Below, in pieces: positions 9,840 through 19,218 of a stretch of 64,000 nt of DNA. The stretch covers positions 1,206,001-1,270,000 of the forward strand of contig NZ_JAUSUL010000001.1 in assembly GCF_030814015.1 (NCBI RefSeq), written 5' to 3'. The notes beneath the pieces are model-generated. The model worked only from the letters and a program-made list of their open reading frames with translations, had not been told where the DNA came from and searched no databases. This DNA is from Amorphus orientalis. GTDB taxonomy: Bacteria; Pseudomonadota; Alphaproteobacteria; Rhizobiales; Amorphaceae. The position numbers and the translations under genes were made by a program. Positions within the stretch are counted from its first letter, which is position 1. Every line of letters begins with the position of its first letter.

Positions 9840-10146
9840 TGCGCCGGTGCTCCCCTCCGTCTCCGCGGGGCGCTTGAGCGAGCAAAGTTCGTCCGACACT
9901 GGAATATGTTAACTCATCGTGTACGGGGAGACGATAGTCTGTCCGCTCGCCCCTTGTGGGTGGTCATGGCGGATCGGCTCGATCGATCCTGCCGCGTCCT
10001 GGAGCCTTTTCCGACCAGGTGGAAACACCTGATCGACAGGGAATGGCTTTAGGTTCAACAGGTTGAGGTCTTCCTGTTCAGATTGATTCAATCTGAGCGT
10101 GAGATGCTCAAGGTCAGTGAAATCTCCGGGGGCCCGAACCGCGCCA
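9840..10146. other. 307-base gap before the heparinase-like gene
   Basis: No convincing gene. The first part (9840-10001) shows nothing I can name. The rest holds the 108-bp structured repeat at 10002-10109, then about 37 bases before the chosen start of the heparinase-like gene. Confidence 0.6.
10002..10109. repeat. 108-bp structured intergenic element with GAGC/GCTC ends
   Basis: The element is bounded by GAGCC and GATGCTC (inverted GAGC/GCTC ends). It contains two perfect hairpins: CAGGTG-GAAA-CACCTG at 10016-10031, and CAGATTGA-T-TCAATCTG at 10079-10095. A weaker TCAAC..GTTGA pairing lies between them. Twelve bases (CCAGGTGGAAAC, 10015-10026) recur inverted at 58833-58844. From memory it resembles repeats scattered in Hyphomicrobiales genomes; that is not verified here. 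It could be a non-autonomous MITE-like element or an extragenic palindrome. No target-site duplication is obvious. Confidence 0.6.
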
Positions 10147-11901
10147 ATGGCGACACGCACCGGTTCCGATTGGCGGCAATTATGGTCGCTCGCCATAACG
10201 AAGGCCGTGCGTTCGCACCTGCCCGGCAGGTGGGACGTCGTCGGCCCGTTCGTGCAGACCACGCCTGCCAAGCTGGTCATCGCGCCCCAGGACGTGCGCA
10301 CCGCGGATCCGACGGTCGCGACCGACATCTATGCCGGTCTGTTCGCCTTCGCCGGACATGCGGTCGATGTCGGGGGCAACTCGCCGTTCCTGATCACGCC
10401 GCCGTCGGAGGACTGGGCGCGCTCGCTGCACGGCTTTTCCTGGCTCCGTCATCTGCGCGCGTCGGAATCGACCCTGTCGCGCTCCAATGCGCGCGCGCTG
10501 GTCGACGAGTGGATCCGGCTGTCGCCCAAGCTGCCGCCGATCGCCTGGGAGGACGCGGTCGCCTCGCGGCGCCTGCTGTCCTGGCTGTCCCAGTCGCCGC
10601 TGATCCTCGAAGACTGCGACCACGCATTCTACCAGCGCTTCCTGAAGGCGGTGGGTCGCCACGTGCACCATCTGCGCACGGCGCTCGCCCGCTCGTCCGA
10701 CGGCATTTCCCGTATCCGCATGATCATGGCGCTGACGGCGGCCGCCGCCGCCATTGCCGATCAGCCGGGTCTCGCCCGCTGGGCGACCCGCGCCCTCGAC
10801 CGGGAGATCTCCCTGCAGATCCTGCCGGACGGGGGCCACATATCCCGCAATCCGGGCCTGATTCTGGACCTCCTGGTTGACCTCCTGCCGATCCGCCAGG
10901 CCCTTTCGGTGCGCGGCATCACGCCGTCGCCGGTGCTGGGCGAGGCGCTCGACCGGATGATGCCCATGCTGCGCTTCTTCCGCCACGGCGACGGGTCCTT
11001 CGTGCTCTTCAACGGAATGGGCTCCACTCATACCGATCTCGTCGCGACGGTCCTGGCCTATGACGATTCCCGCGGAACCGCGCCCGACAATGCCCGTCAC
11101 TCGGGCTACCAGCGGATGGCGGCGTCGGGCGCCGTCGTGCTGATGGACACCGGCACCCCGCCGCCGCTTGCCTATTCCAGGGACGCCCACGCCGGCTGCC
11201 TGTCGTTCGAGTTTTCCGACCGCACCAACCGCATCATCGTCAATTGCGGCATGCCGGCCGGCGCGAAGTCCAAATGGCGGGGCCTGGCGCGCTCCACGGC
11301 CGCCCATTCCACCCTGATCGTGGAGGACACGTCGTCGGCGCGCATCCTGCCCGCGCACGGTCTGGGCCACCGTCTGGGCCCGGTGCTCTACAACGGGCCC
11401 AAACATGTGGATGTGCGGCGTGAGGACGACGAGGAGCAGATGGCCGTCGTCGCCCGGCACGACGGCTATGCCGGCCGGTTCGGCCTGCTGCACGAGCGCA
11501 CCGTGGTCCTCAGCGCGGATGGCCGCATCCTGATCGGGCGCGACCGGCTGGAACCGGTGCGCGCCGGTGCCGGAGACAAGCTGCCGTTTGCGGTCCGCTT
11601 CCATCTGCATCCCCAGGTGCGCGCCAATCGCAGCCAGGACGGACACAGCGTCCTGATCGTCTGCGAGGATCGGTCGGCGTGGCGGTTCACGGCCGAGGAC
11701 ATCCAGCCCGAGATCGAGGAATCGGTGTTTCTGGCCGGGGCCCACGGCATGCGGCGAACGGCCCAGATCGTGCTCTACGGCCGGGTCTCGGGAACCTCCA
11801 CGGTCACCTGGCAGCTGGAAAAAGAGGCGGATCGGCCGCGGTCCCGGCGGCGTCCGGCGGAGAGTGGCGGCGAGGGCCGGGAGGAGCCGCTCCTGTTCTG
11901 A
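10147..11901 (+). CDS. heparinase II/III family protein
   Basis: 584 residues, the usual size for this group in Hyphomicrobiales: an N-terminal alpha-helical toroid (about 60-320, with LHGFSWLRHLRA and a GGHISRNPG segment) followed by the heparinase II/III beta-sandwich (about 340-570, containing HAGCLSFEFS and RSTAAHSTLIVEDTSSA). Family enzymes cleave acidic polysaccharides by beta-elimination, but there is no signal peptide, so the substrate and cell location are unclear. ATG 10147 is chosen over GTG 10099 because the GTG lies inside the repeat element. It stands between rsmB and purH. Confidence 0.82.
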   Translation: MATRTGSDWRQLWSLAITKAVRSHLPGRWDVVGPFVQTTPAKLVIAPQDVRTADPTVATDIYAGLFAFAGHAVDVGGNSPFLITPPSEDWARSLHGFSWLRHLRASESTLSRSNARALVDEWIRLSPKLPPIAWEDAVASRRLLSWLSQSPLILEDCDHAFYQRFLKAVGRHVHHLRTALARSSDGISRIRMIMALTAAAAAIADQPGLARWATRALDREISLQILPDGGHISRNPGLILDLLVDLLPIRQALSVRGITPSPVLGEALDRMMPMLRFFRHGDGSFVLFNGMGSTHTDLVATVLAYDDSRGTAPDNARHSGYQRMAASGAVVLMDTGTPPPLAYSRDAHAGCLSFEFSDRTNRIIVNCGMPAGAKSKWRGLARSTAAHSTLIVEDTSSARILPAHGLGHRLGPVLYNGPKHVDVRREDDEEQMAVVARHDGYAGRFGLLHERTVVLSADGRILIGRDRLEPVRAGAGDKLPFAVRFHLHPQVRANRSQDGHSVLIVCEDRSAWRFTAEDIQPEIEESVFLAGAHGMRRTAQIVLYGRVSGTSTVTWQLEKEADRPRSRRRPAESGGEGREEPLLF

Positions 11902-11990
11902 CCGCTCTGGGCGCTTCCGGTTGACGCCGGAAGTGTGCTACCGGCCAGACCGCCAGCCCCGGCAAGACCCCGCGAATGAGCCCATTCCGG

Positions 11991-12021
11991 TTGGGCGAAG
12001 ACGCCCGGCCGCTGCTATATG
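11991..12021 (+). promoter_or_regulatory. candidate purH promoter
   Basis: TTGGGC at 11991-11996 and TATATG at 12016-12021 (CTATAT from 12015), with a 19-base spacer, about 90 bases before the purH ATG. CTATAT-like -10 boxes are typical of alphaproteobacterial housekeeping promoters. The -35 match is partial. No PurR-type operator was recognised. Confidence 0.35.
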
Positions 12022-12109
12022 GCTCCGCATTCGGATTTATGAGCGATTCCCCTCCGTCCAGATCGCTGGATCGGATCGGAAGATTCTCTGAACGACGAAA
12101 GGACTTCTC

Positions 12110-13723
12110 ATGGTGACGCCGTCTTCCGTGCCGCTTCCCGACCGTGTCGCGGTTCGGCGCGCGCTCGTTTCCGTGTCCGACAAGACCGGCGTCGCCGAGT
12201 TCGCCGGCGAACTCGCGAAGCGGGGCGTGGACATCCTGTCGACGGGCGGAACCGCGAAGACGCTGTCCGACGCGGGCATCAAGGTCACCGACGTCGCCGA
12301 AGTCACCGGCTTTCCCGAGGTTCTGGGCGGCCGGGTGAAGACCCTGCACCCGATGATCCATGGCGGGCTGCTCGGGGTGCGCAACGACCCGCAGCACGCC
12401 GCCCAGCTCGTCGAGCACGGCATCGAATCGATCGATCTTCTGGTGATCGACCTCTATCCGTTCGAGAAGACCGTCGCCTCCGGCGCGGCGTTCCGCGAAA
12501 CGATCGAGCAGATCGACATCGGCGGTCCGGCGATGATCCGCGCGGCGGCCAAGAATCACGCTTTTGTAGCCGTGCTGGTGGACCCGGCCGACTATTCGGC
12601 GGTGCTGGACGAGATGAGCGCCGGCGACGGGACCCTGCCCATCGCCATGCGCAAGCGGCTCGCCGCCAAGGCCTATGCGCGCACGGCCGCTTACGACGCG
12701 GCCATCTCCACGTGGTTCGCCGGCGAGGAGGAACAGCCGGACAAGACCTGGTTCTCCCTCGGCGGCCGCCTGATCTCGGAAATGCGCTACGGCGAGAACC
12801 CGCATCAGAAGGCCGGCTTCTACGGCACCGGCATGCCGCGTCCGGGCGTCGCCACGGCGCGCCAGGTGCAGGGCAAGGCGCTCTCCTACAACAACATCAA
12901 CGACACTGACGCCGCTTACGAGCTGGTCGCCGAGTTCGATCCGGAGCGCACGGCGGCCGTCGCCATCATCAAGCACGCCAATCCGTGCGGCGTGGCGGAA
13001 GGCGACGGGCTGGTCGACGCCTACCGCAAGGCGCTGGCCTGCGATCCGGTCTCCGCGTTCGGCGGCATCGTGGCGCTGAACCGCGAACTGGACGCGGAGG
13101 CTGCGACGGCCATCACCGAGATCTTCACCGAGGTCATCATCGCGCCCGGCGCGACCGACGAGGCGATCGAAATCGTGGCCGCCAAGAAGAACCTGCGCCT
13201 TCTCCTGACCGACGGACTGCCGGATCCGCGCTTTGCCGGGCCGATGGTGCGTTCGGTCGCCGGCGGCTTCCTGGTGCAGGACCGGGACGGGTCCGTGGTC
13301 GAGGACTGCGAACTCACCGTCGCGACCGCCCGGGCGCCGAGCGAGCAGGAATGGGCCGATCTGAAATTCGCCTGGCGGGTCGCCAAGCACGTGAAGTCGA
13401 ATGCCATCGTCTATGTGAAGGACGGGGCGACCGTAGGGGTCGGCGCCGGGCAGATGAGCCGGGTGGATTCCGCCCGCATCGCCGCCCGCAAGTCGGCCGA
13501 CGCCGCCGAGGCCGCCGGCGTTCCCGAGCCGCTGACGCGCGGCTCGGTCGTTGCCTCCGATGCCTTCTTCCCGTTTGCCGACGGCCTCATGGCCGCGGTG
13601 GACGCGGGCGCGACGGCGGTCATCCAGCCGGGCGGTTCCATGCGGGACGACGAGGTGATCAAGGCCGCCGACGAGGCCGGCATCGCCATGGTCTTCACCG
13701 GCGTCCGCCATTTCAGGCACTGA
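12110..13723 (+). CDS. purH: bifunctional AICAR transformylase / IMP cyclohydrolase
   Basis: 537 residues. Catalyses the last two steps of IMP synthesis: formyl transfer from 10-formyl-THF to AICAR, then ring closure. The MGS-like IMP cyclohydrolase domain is N-terminal (about 12-150, [39 protein letters not shown]). The AICAR transformylase domain follows, with KHANPCGVA carrying the catalytic Lys-His pair and ending in the conserved [15 protein letters not shown] lies before the ATG. It shares the one-carbon donor with purU in the same window. The stop codon TGA is followed at once by a palindromic repeat (13724-13769) that may serve as a terminator. Confidence 0.97.
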   Translation: MVTPSSVPLPDRVAVRRALVSVSDKTGVAEFAGELAKRGVDILSTGGTAKTLSDAGIKVTDVAEVTGFPEVLGGRVKTLHPMIHGGLLGVRNDPQHAAQLVEHGIESIDLLVIDLYPFEKTVASGAAFRETIEQIDIGGPAMIRAAAKNHAFVAVLVDPADYSAVLDEMSAGDGTLPIAMRKRLAAKAYARTAAYDAAISTWFAGEEEQPDKTWFSLGGRLISEMRYGENPHQKAGFYGTGMPRPGVATARQVQGKALSYNNINDTDAAYELVAEFDPERTAAVAIIKHANPCGVAEGDGLVDAYRKALACDPVSAFGGIVALNRELDAEAATAITEIFTEVIIAPGATDEAIEIVAAKKNLRLLLTDGLPDPRFAGPMVRSVAGGFLVQDRDGSVVEDCELTVATARAPSEQEWADLKFAWRVAKHVKSNAIVYVKDGATVGVGAGQMSRVDSARIAARKSADAAEAAGVPEPLTRGSVVASDAFFPFADGLMAAVDAGATAVIQPGGSMRDDEVIKAADEAGIAMVFTGVRHFRH

Positions 13724-13935
13724 GCAAATCCCAGGAAAAGTGGGGACCGGTTTTCCGTCCGGGATTTGCGGAAGAAGAAAGCAACGCCAGGAAAAGTGGG
13801 AACCGGTTTGGTCTTTTCCCGCTCACGCGAGTTCGCTTTGCTCACCGCTGCGCGGGGCGCGGCCGGTTCTTTCGTCCCGGTCGCTGCGCTTCGCGCCTCT
13901 TGACCGGCCGACGCGCGGTCGCGCGCTGGCTGGGG
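13724..13935. repeat. palindromic repeat cluster after purH (family R)
   Basis: A complete palindromic unit lies at 13724-13769: GCAAATCCC pairs with GGGATTTGC, and inside it GGAAAA pairs with TTTTCC. A second, right-truncated copy starts at 13780 (GCAACGCCAGG, then AAGTGGGAACCGG). About 110 bases of shared spacer follow, containing GAGTTCGCTTTGCTCACCG. The same units occur after ubiB and xthA. The first unit starts on the base after the purH stop codon. Confidence 0.85.
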
Positions 13936-13985
13936 TGATGCGAAAGGGCGCGAGGGACTGTCGGCGTCGAACCCAATCTCCGCTC

Positions 13986-14068
13986 ATTCCGGCGGAAGCC
14001 GGAATCCAGGGTGGACCGCCGCAGCATCCGAGACCGTGCCCCTGGACCCCGGCTTTTGCCGAGGGGAA
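13986..14068. repeat. paired-hairpin repeat (family S), copy 1
   Basis: Two hairpins in a fixed arrangement. ATTCCGGC-GGAA-GCCGGAAT (13986-14005) is followed by TCCAGG; then CCTGGA leads into CCCCGGC-TTTT-GCCG-A-GGGG (14049-14068). The flanking TCCAGG and CCTGGA are themselves complementary, so the whole can fold into one cruciform. A second copy at 19066-19141 has different but still paired stem bases. This resembles the CATTCCCGCGAAAGCGGG type of extragenic repeat found widely in alphaproteobacteria. The full 439-base gap 13724-14162 otherwise holds only family R and spacer. Confidence 0.75.
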
Positions 14069-14162
14069 CGGGGGTGGGGACGCCCCTTGCACTCTGACGC
14101 CCCCTGCCATTGATCGCCGCGACGTGTCGTCCTGCGCACGCCGGCCTGATACGAGAGCGCCA

Positions 14163-14723
14163 ATGGATCAAAAGAGCCGTTTCGTCTTTGAAGGGGAAAT
14201 GACGCGCGAAGACGTGGCTGTCGGCTATCGGGAGTATCTCAACCGGGCCCGGCCCCTTCTTCGAAGCCGATGGGGCGACGGGCCCACGGCCCTTCTCCTG
14301 CTGGTGCTGGCCAATGCCTGTTCGCTTCTCCTGGCTCGATATACGACGCCGTTCGCCGGCGAGGTCGCGTCCCTCGTGGTTCTGACGACCGGGATCGGCT
14401 TGGCCGCCGGCATAATTCTCTGGGCTCTGAGCACGCGGTCGATGGTCAAGCGGATGGTGGAGCTTGCGACGGCCGAAATCGGTCCGATGACCGTCACGGT
14501 TCAGCCGGATCGCTTCGCGGTCCGGAATGGCACGGGCTCGCACAGCGAAACCCCCTGGTCGGCGATTTCGAAGATCGAGCTGTCAAAGGAGACTTTGCTG
14601 GTTTGGCACGACGTGCTGGTCGTCCAGCGCGTGCCCCGCCGCCTTCTCGGCGGCGAGGCGCGGGAAGCGGAGCTTATCGCGGCGTTGCGTCAGTGGGCGC
14701 CCCATGCGACCGGGCCGCTTTAG
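14163..14723 (+). CDS. YcxB-like membrane protein
   Basis: 186 residues. Residues 1-40 are cytoplasmic (GEMTREDVAVGYREY), followed by two membrane segments (about 42-60 and 66-87) and a C-terminal soluble domain (about 95-180) that reads like the PH-like domain of YcxB proteins: TVQPDRFAVRNGTGSHSETP, WSAISKIELS, and a terminal ELIAALRQW helix. The function of the family is not established. The ATG at 14163 is chosen because everything upstream in this frame is repeat DNA. Its stop lies 12 bases from the stop of the next, convergent gene. Confidence 0.65.
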   Translation: MDQKSRFVFEGEMTREDVAVGYREYLNRARPLLRSRWGDGPTALLLLVLANACSLLLARYTTPFAGEVASLVVLTTGIGLAAGIILWALSTRSMVKRMVELATAEIGPMTVTVQPDRFAVRNGTGSHSETPWSAISKIELSKETLLVWHDVLVVQRVPRRLLGGEAREAELIAALRQWAPHATGPL

Positions 14724-14735
14724 CGCGGTTGCAGC

Positions 14736-15275
14736 TCAGTATTCCGGCCGCACGCCGGCCGGTGCGGTGAACGCCATGCCGGAGACGGTCCAGGTCCACT
14801 CCGACAGCGGCGCCTTGCACTCCGAGATCATGACGTCCTCGCATGTGTCCGTCGGCGGTTCGGCGCCGACCGAAAGCGCGAACCAGTCGTTGCCGCGCGT
14901 GAACGTCACGCTGGTCGCACCGGGGGCGTCGGCATCGTAGGCGCTGTCCCGGGTCCAGCCCTCGAAGCCTTCGCCGATGGTCGCGAGGTTTTCCAGATTC
15001 TTCGAAACGCCGGTCGCCGTCCCGGAGAACAGGCAGGCGGTTCCGTCGAGATTGGTGAAGATGTAAGGGCCTGCGTCGCCCACGACGACGTCGACCGGCA
15101 CGCCCGTCCGGTCGCTGGTCTCCTTGGCGAGCTGGCTGCAGTCGTCGTCGGAGAGCGGTTTTGCCGTGATCGTCGACTGGGCCGAGGCGGCCGTCGCGGC
15201 CAGGATCAGAGGAAGCGCGGCGGCAAGCCGGAGCGCGGTCGCTGCGCGGCTTGTGGCGGGTCGGGTCGGTGTCAT
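14736..15275 (-). CDS. secreted protein of unknown function
   Basis: 179 residues with a signal peptide (MTPTRPATSRAATALRLA, hydrophobic core, cleavage probably after ASA-Q near residue 33). The mature part of about 145 residues has four cysteines in two zones (DDDCSQLAK and GTACLFSG; DTCEDVMISECK), which fits a disulfide-bonded periplasmic protein. I recognise no family. GAGAGGGA is 7-8 bases before the start at 15275; longer readings would run into mutM. It is read in the same direction as mutM, 40 bases after that gene's stop, so the two may be cotranscribed. Confidence 0.65.
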   Translation of the reverse strand: MTPTRPATSRAATALRLAAALPLILAATAASAQSTITAKPLSDDDCSQLAKETSDRTGVPVDVVVGDAGPYIFTNLDGTACLFSGTATGVSKNLENLATIGEGFEGWTRDSAYDADAPGATSVTFTRGNDWFALSVGAEPPTDTCEDVMISECKAPLSEWTWTVSGMAFTAPAGVRPEY

Positions 15276-15315
15276 GCGTGTCCCTCTCAGCTGTGCCGGC
15301 GCGCCGGCAGGATGG

Positions 15316-16197
15316 TCAGCGTTGGCATTCCGGGCAGAAAAAGGTCGAGCGTCCGGACTGGACGATGCGCCTGATGGTGCCGCGACAGCTCTCGCGGCGG
15401 CAGGGCTCGTGCTCGCGATCGTAGACCGCAAACGTATGCTGGAAATAGCCGAGGCTGCCGTCGGCCTTCATGTAGTCCCTGAGCGTCGAGCCGCCGGCGA
15501 CGATGGCGTCGGCGATCACCGCCTTCACCGCTTCCGCGAGCCGCTCCGCCCGGAGCGTGGGCGTCCCGTCCTTGCGGGCGATGGAGCCGGCGCTGCGCCG
15601 GGGCGACAGCCGCGCCCGCCACAGCGCCTCGCACACATAGATGTTGCCGAGCCCGGCGATCAGGCGCTGGTCGAGGAGTGCCGCCTTCAGCGATGTGCTG
15701 CGTCCGGCGAATTTCTCAGCCAGGAATGCACCGGTCAGCTCCTCGCCCACGGGCTCGACACCGAGGCCGCGGATGAGCGGATGCCGGTCGAATTCGGCGC
15801 GCGCGATCAGCGCCATGTAGCCGAACCGGCGCGGATCGTTGTAGACGATGCGGGTGCCGTCCTCGAGGCGGAACTCCACATGGTCGTGGGCCCTGTCCTT
15901 GGAGCGGGGCAGATGAAACCGGCCGGCGACCTCCGTTTCCGCCCCGGCTTCGATGCGGAACGAGCCCGACATGCCCAGATGCATCAGGAGGACGGTGCCG
16001 TCATCGAGATCGGCCACGAGATATTTTGCCCGCCTGCCGAGCGCCGTCACGATGCGGCCCGATACGCGCGCCACGAAGCGCTCCGGGAACGGAAAGCGCA
16101 GGTCCGGTCGTCGCTGGGCGACGGACACGATGGTGTGGCCGACCAGCGCGGGCGCGATGCCGCGGCGGACGGTCTCGACTTCTGGAAGCTCGGGCAT
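15316..16197 (-). CDS. mutM: formamidopyrimidine-DNA glycosylase
   Basis: 293 residues. Removes 8-oxoguanine and ring-opened purines and nicks the DNA by beta,delta-elimination. After Met, the protein starts [12 protein letters not shown], with the catalytic Pro (Schiff base) and Glu; the start at 16197 is fixed by this. The helix-two-turn-helix segment ([18 protein letters not shown]) and a C-terminal zinc finger (CRRESC then FFCPECQ) are intact. It is divergent from ubiE with about 110 bases between the two starts. Secure. Confidence 0.96.
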   Translation of the reverse strand: MPELPEVETVRRGIAPALVGHTIVSVAQRRPDLRFPFPERFVARVSGRIVTALGRRAKYLVADLDDGTVLLMHLGMSGSFRIEAGAETEVAGRFHLPRSKDRAHDHVEFRLEDGTRIVYNDPRRFGYMALIARAEFDRHPLIRGLGVEPVGEELTGAFLAEKFAGRSTSLKAALLDQRLIAGLGNIYVCEALWRARLSPRRSAGSIARKDGTPTLRAERLAEAVKAVIADAIVAGGSTLRDYMKADGSLGYFQHTFAVYDREHEPCRRESCRGTIRRIVQSGRSTFFCPECQR

Positions 16198-16305
16198 CAC
16201 AAAGCCGGGTGAGATTGGAACACGGGACGTGATCGTTAACCCGACCCGCGCCGTAAGCATAGCCGCAGGATGTCCCGCCGGTTATCGTCGCCCGAAAGAG
16301 GTTTG

Positions 16306-17094
16306 ATGAGTATGAGCGAAACCGAATCGCGCACGCAGGGGGGCAGCGAGCTTCCTTTCGGCTTCCGCCAGGTCGCGGCCGGCGACAAGCAGCGCCTCGT
16401 GGATGACGTCTTCCACCGCGTGGCCCAGCGCTACGACCTGATGAACGACCTGATGTCGGGCGGTCTCCACCGGCTGTGGAAGGACGCGATGGTGAGCTGG
16501 CTGTCGCCGCCCAAGTCGGCGCGCGGCCGCTACCGGGTTCTGGACGTCGCCGGCGGAACCGGTGACATCGCCTTCCGCATCCTGAACCGCGGCGGCGCGG
16601 GGACGAGCGTCACGATCACCGACATCAACGGCGCGATGCTGGGCGTCGGTGCGGAGCGGGCGGAGAAGAAGCATCTCGCCGACCGCAGCCGCTTCGTCCA
16701 GGCCAACGCCGAGATGCTGCCCTTCGCCGACCGATCCCACGACGCCTACACGATCGCCTTCGGCATCCGGAACGTGCCCGACCGGGCGGCCGCGCTGGCC
16801 GAGGCCTACCGGGTGCTGCCCCGGGGCGGTCGCTTCATGTGCCTTGAGTTCGCGCCCGTCGACCTGCCGGTCCTGCAGCAGGTGTACGACACCTATTCGT
16901 TCCGGGTGATCCCGCCCCTCGGCCGCGCGGTCACCGGCGACGAGCAGCCCTACCAGTATCTGGTGGAATCGATCCGCACCTTCCCCATCCCCGAGCGGTT
17001 CGCGTTCGAGATCGAGGAGGCCGGCTTTTCGCGGGTCACCTTCCGGCTTCTGTCGGGTGGCATCGCCGCGATCCATTCCGGCTTCAAGGTCTGA
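16306..17094 (+). CDS. ubiE: ubiquinone/menaquinone C-methyltransferase
   Basis: 262 residues. SAM-dependent C-methylation in quinone synthesis, at the membrane surface. The family signatures are present: [20 protein letters not shown] near the N-terminus, the SAM loop [12 protein letters not shown], and [23 protein letters not shown] 16306 follows AAAGAGG at a good distance; ATG 16270 and ATG 16312 are alternatives. The gene ends four bases before ubiB, and these two form an operon for ubiquinone biosynthesis. Confidence 0.95.
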   Translation: MSMSETESRTQGGSELPFGFRQVAAGDKQRLVDDVFHRVAQRYDLMNDLMSGGLHRLWKDAMVSWLSPPKSARGRYRVLDVAGGTGDIAFRILNRGGAGTSVTITDINGAMLGVGAERAEKKHLADRSRFVQANAEMLPFADRSHDAYTIAFGIRNVPDRAAALAEAYRVLPRGGRFMCLEFAPVDLPVLQQVYDTYSFRVIPPLGRAVTGDEQPYQYLVESIRTFPIPERFAFEIEEAGFSRVTFRLLSGGIAAIHSGFKV

Positions 17095-17098
17095 CGCG

Positions 17099-18685
17099 AT
17101 GGCGCTACGGATTGCGCCGCTGCTTCGCCTGGTGCATGCGGGGTTCGTGCTCGCGCGCGAGGGCGTGTTCGGGCTGGTGGTTCTCCCGGACCTGCCGCCG
17201 TCGGCCCGCTTCGGCATCCGGGTCGCGCGGCTCCTGGAACGGCGCGGCGCCAAGCGGACCGAGGCCGCCGTCCGCCTGACCCAGGCGCTCAACCGTCTCG
17301 GCCCGTCCTATGTGAAGCTCGGCCAGTTCCTGGCGACCCGGGCCGATGTGGTCGGCGCCGATGCGGCCCGCGAGCTGGCCAAGCTCCAGGACGAGGTTCC
17401 CCCGATCTCCGACGAGACGGCGCGCAAGGCGATCGAGGAGGGGCTCGACCGCACCGTCGAGGAGGCCTTCGTCGAGTTCGGGCCGGCGGTCGCCGCCGCT
17501 TCCATTGCCCAGGTCCACCGGGCGACGGTGCGCGACCGGGACGGCGGGATCCGCACGGTCGCCGTGAAGGTGCTGCGGCCAGGGGTCGCCGGCCGCTTCG
17601 CCCGGGATCTGGAGAGCTTCTACATGGCCGCCCGCCTGATCGAGCGGTTCGTGCCGCACGCGCGCCGGCTGCGGCCGGTCGCCGTGGTCGATACGCTCGC
17701 CTGGTCCGTGCACCTGGAGATGGATCTCAGGCTCGAGGCCGCCGCACTGTCGGAAATGGCGGAGAACTGCCGCGAGGACCCGGGCTTCCGCGTTCCGTCG
17801 GTGGACTGGGCCCGCACCTCCAAGACGATCCTCTCCATGGAGTGGATCGAGGGCATCAAGCTGTCGAAGATCGAGGCGATCCGCGAGGCTGGCATCGACC
17901 TGGAGCAACTCGCCGAGACGGTGATGCAGTCCTTCCTGCGCCACGCGGTCCGCGACGGCTTCTTCCACGCCGACATGCATCCGGGCAATCTCTTCGTGGA
18001 GCCGGACGGAACGCTGGTCGCCGTCGATTTCGGCATCACCGGCCGCCTCAACGCGGCGGAGCGCTCGTTCCTGGCGCGCATTCTCTACGGCTTCATCCGG
18101 CGCGACTACAGGCTGGTCGCCCAGGTCCATTTCGAGGCCGGCTACGTTCCAGCCGATCAGGACCCGGACGTGTTCGCCCAGGCGCTGCGCGCGATCGGCG
18201 AGCCGATCCGCGACCAGACCGCCCAGGACATCTCCATGGCGCGGCTCCTGACCCAGCTGTTCGAAGTCACCGAGCTGTTCGCCATGACGACCCAGCCGCG
18301 GCTGATCATGCTGCAGAAGACCATGGTCGTGGTGGAGGGCGTCGCCCGCAGCCTGGATCCGAAGCTGGACATGTGGCACGTGGCCGAACCGGTCATGCGG
18401 ACCTGGGTGGAGACGAATATCGGTCCGGCCCGCCGTCTGCAGGAGGCTGGGGAAGGGCTCGCCGCGTTCGTCCGGCTGATGGCGGAATTCCCGGACTTCG
18501 TGGATAAGGTGAGCCGGATGAGCCACGGTTTCTCCAACATGGCGGAGACGGGCCTCACCCTTGCCGTGGACACGGTCGACCACATCGCGGAGGCGGAGGC
18601 GCGGCGGACCCGCTCGCGCCAGGCCGCGCTCTGGCTCGGCGCGCTCTCCCTGTTCGCCATCGCGATCTCGGTGGTGTTTGGCTAG
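17099..18685 (+). CDS. ubiB: ubiquinone biosynthesis protein UbiB (ABC1/ADCK kinase-like)
   Basis: 528 residues of the atypical kinase family needed for ubiquinone assembly; members have ATPase rather than protein-kinase activity. Seen: the KxGQ motif (YVKLGQFLATRAD), the alanine-rich loop (AAASIAQVHRA), the ATP-site lysine (VAVKVLRPG), the catalytic loop (FFHADMHPGNLFV) and VDFGITGRL as the DFG-like motif. A C-terminal membrane segment (about 510-527) anchors it. ATG 17099 is four bases after the ubiE stop. The stop codon TAG sits directly against a family R repeat. Confidence 0.94.
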   Translation: MALRIAPLLRLVHAGFVLAREGVFGLVVLPDLPPSARFGIRVARLLERRGAKRTEAAVRLTQALNRLGPSYVKLGQFLATRADVVGADAARELAKLQDEVPPISDETARKAIEEGLDRTVEEAFVEFGPAVAAASIAQVHRATVRDRDGGIRTVAVKVLRPGVAGRFARDLESFYMAARLIERFVPHARRLRPVAVVDTLAWSVHLEMDLRLEAAALSEMAENCREDPGFRVPSVDWARTSKTILSMEWIEGIKLSKIEAIREAGIDLEQLAETVMQSFLRHAVRDGFFHADMHPGNLFVEPDGTLVAVDFGITGRLNAAERSFLARILYGFIRRDYRLVAQVHFEAGYVPADQDPDVFAQALRAIGEPIRDQTAQDISMARLLTQLFEVTELFAMTTQPRLIMLQKTMVVVEGVARSLDPKLDMWHVAEPVMRTWVETNIGPARRLQEAGEGLAAFVRLMAEFPDFVDKVSRMSHGFSNMAETGLTLAVDTVDHIAEAEARRTRSRQAALWLGALSLFAIAISVVFG

Positions 18686-18686
18686 A

Positions 18687-19038
18687 GCAAAGCCAGCGAA
18701 AGTGGGAACCGGTTTCGCGTCCGGCTTTGCGGAGAAAGAATCTTTTCCCTCACGCCGAGTTCGCTTCGCTCACCGGCTCCGGGAGGGCGGCGCATGAGCG
18801 CCGGCGGACGGTCGTCCGCTGATAAAGCCCAGGAAAAGTGGGAACCGGTTTTCCGTCCGGGCTTTGCGGGGAAAGAGAGCAAAGCCAGCGAAAGTGGGAA
18901 CCGGTTTAGGTGTCTCCGCTCACGCGCGTTCGCTTCGCTCACCGCTCCGCGGGGGCGGCCTGACCGGCCGGCGCGCAGTCGCGCGCTGACACGCAAAGCC
19001 CAGGAAAAGTGGGAACCGGTTTTCCGTCCGGGCTATGC
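18687..19038. repeat. palindromic repeat cluster after ubiB (family R)
   Basis: Four units separated by shared spacers. 18687-18730 is complete: GCAAAGCC/GGCTTTGC outside and GCGAAA/TTTCGC inside. 18824-18865 is complete: AAAGCCC/GGGCTTT and GGAAAA/TTTTCC. 18879-18908 is a left half only. 18993-19038 is complete, with one mismatch (GGGCTATGC). The spacers at about 18750-18822 and 18917-18990 are related (GTTCGCTTCGCTCACCG). The cluster starts one base after the ubiB stop. Together with the family S copy it fills nearly all of the 533-base gap 18686-19218, in which I find no gene. Confidence 0.85.
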
Positions 19039-19065
19039 GGGGAGGAGAATCTCCAAACTCCGCTC

Positions 19066-19141
19066 ATTCCCGCGAGGGCGGGAATCCAGGGCCAAAAGTC
19101 CAGGCCCATCGTGTCGCCCTGGACCCCGGCTTTCGCCGGGG
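19066..19141. repeat. paired-hairpin repeat (family S), copy 2
   Basis: ATTCCCGC-GAGG-GCGGGAAT (19066-19085) followed by TCCAGG, then CCTGGA leading into CCCCGGC-TTTC-GCCGGGG (19124-19141). Compared with copy 1 the first stem has changed on both sides, preserving pairing. As in the purH gap, it lies just downstream of family R units. Confidence 0.75.
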
Positions 19142-19218
19142 TGAGCGGCTGAGGATGGGTCGGTTCATTTCCGACAGGTCCGTGAGCGGTTGTAGGGGGC
19201 CGGCCGCGCCATGCGCAT

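Noticed and set aside
10099-10146. GTG 10099 as the start of the heparinase-like gene
   Set aside because: This GTG lies within the 108-bp repeat, and the added residues are not hydrophobic or conserved-looking. ATG 10147 is the first codon outside the repeat.
9909-10328. Open frame of 139 codons on the minus strand
   Set aside because: It is the translation of the 108-bp structured repeat and the antisense of the heparinase-like gene; no ribosome-binding site and no family features.
13740-14162. N-terminal extension of the YcxB-like protein by 141 residues
   Set aside because: The extension is a translation of families R and S repeat DNA.
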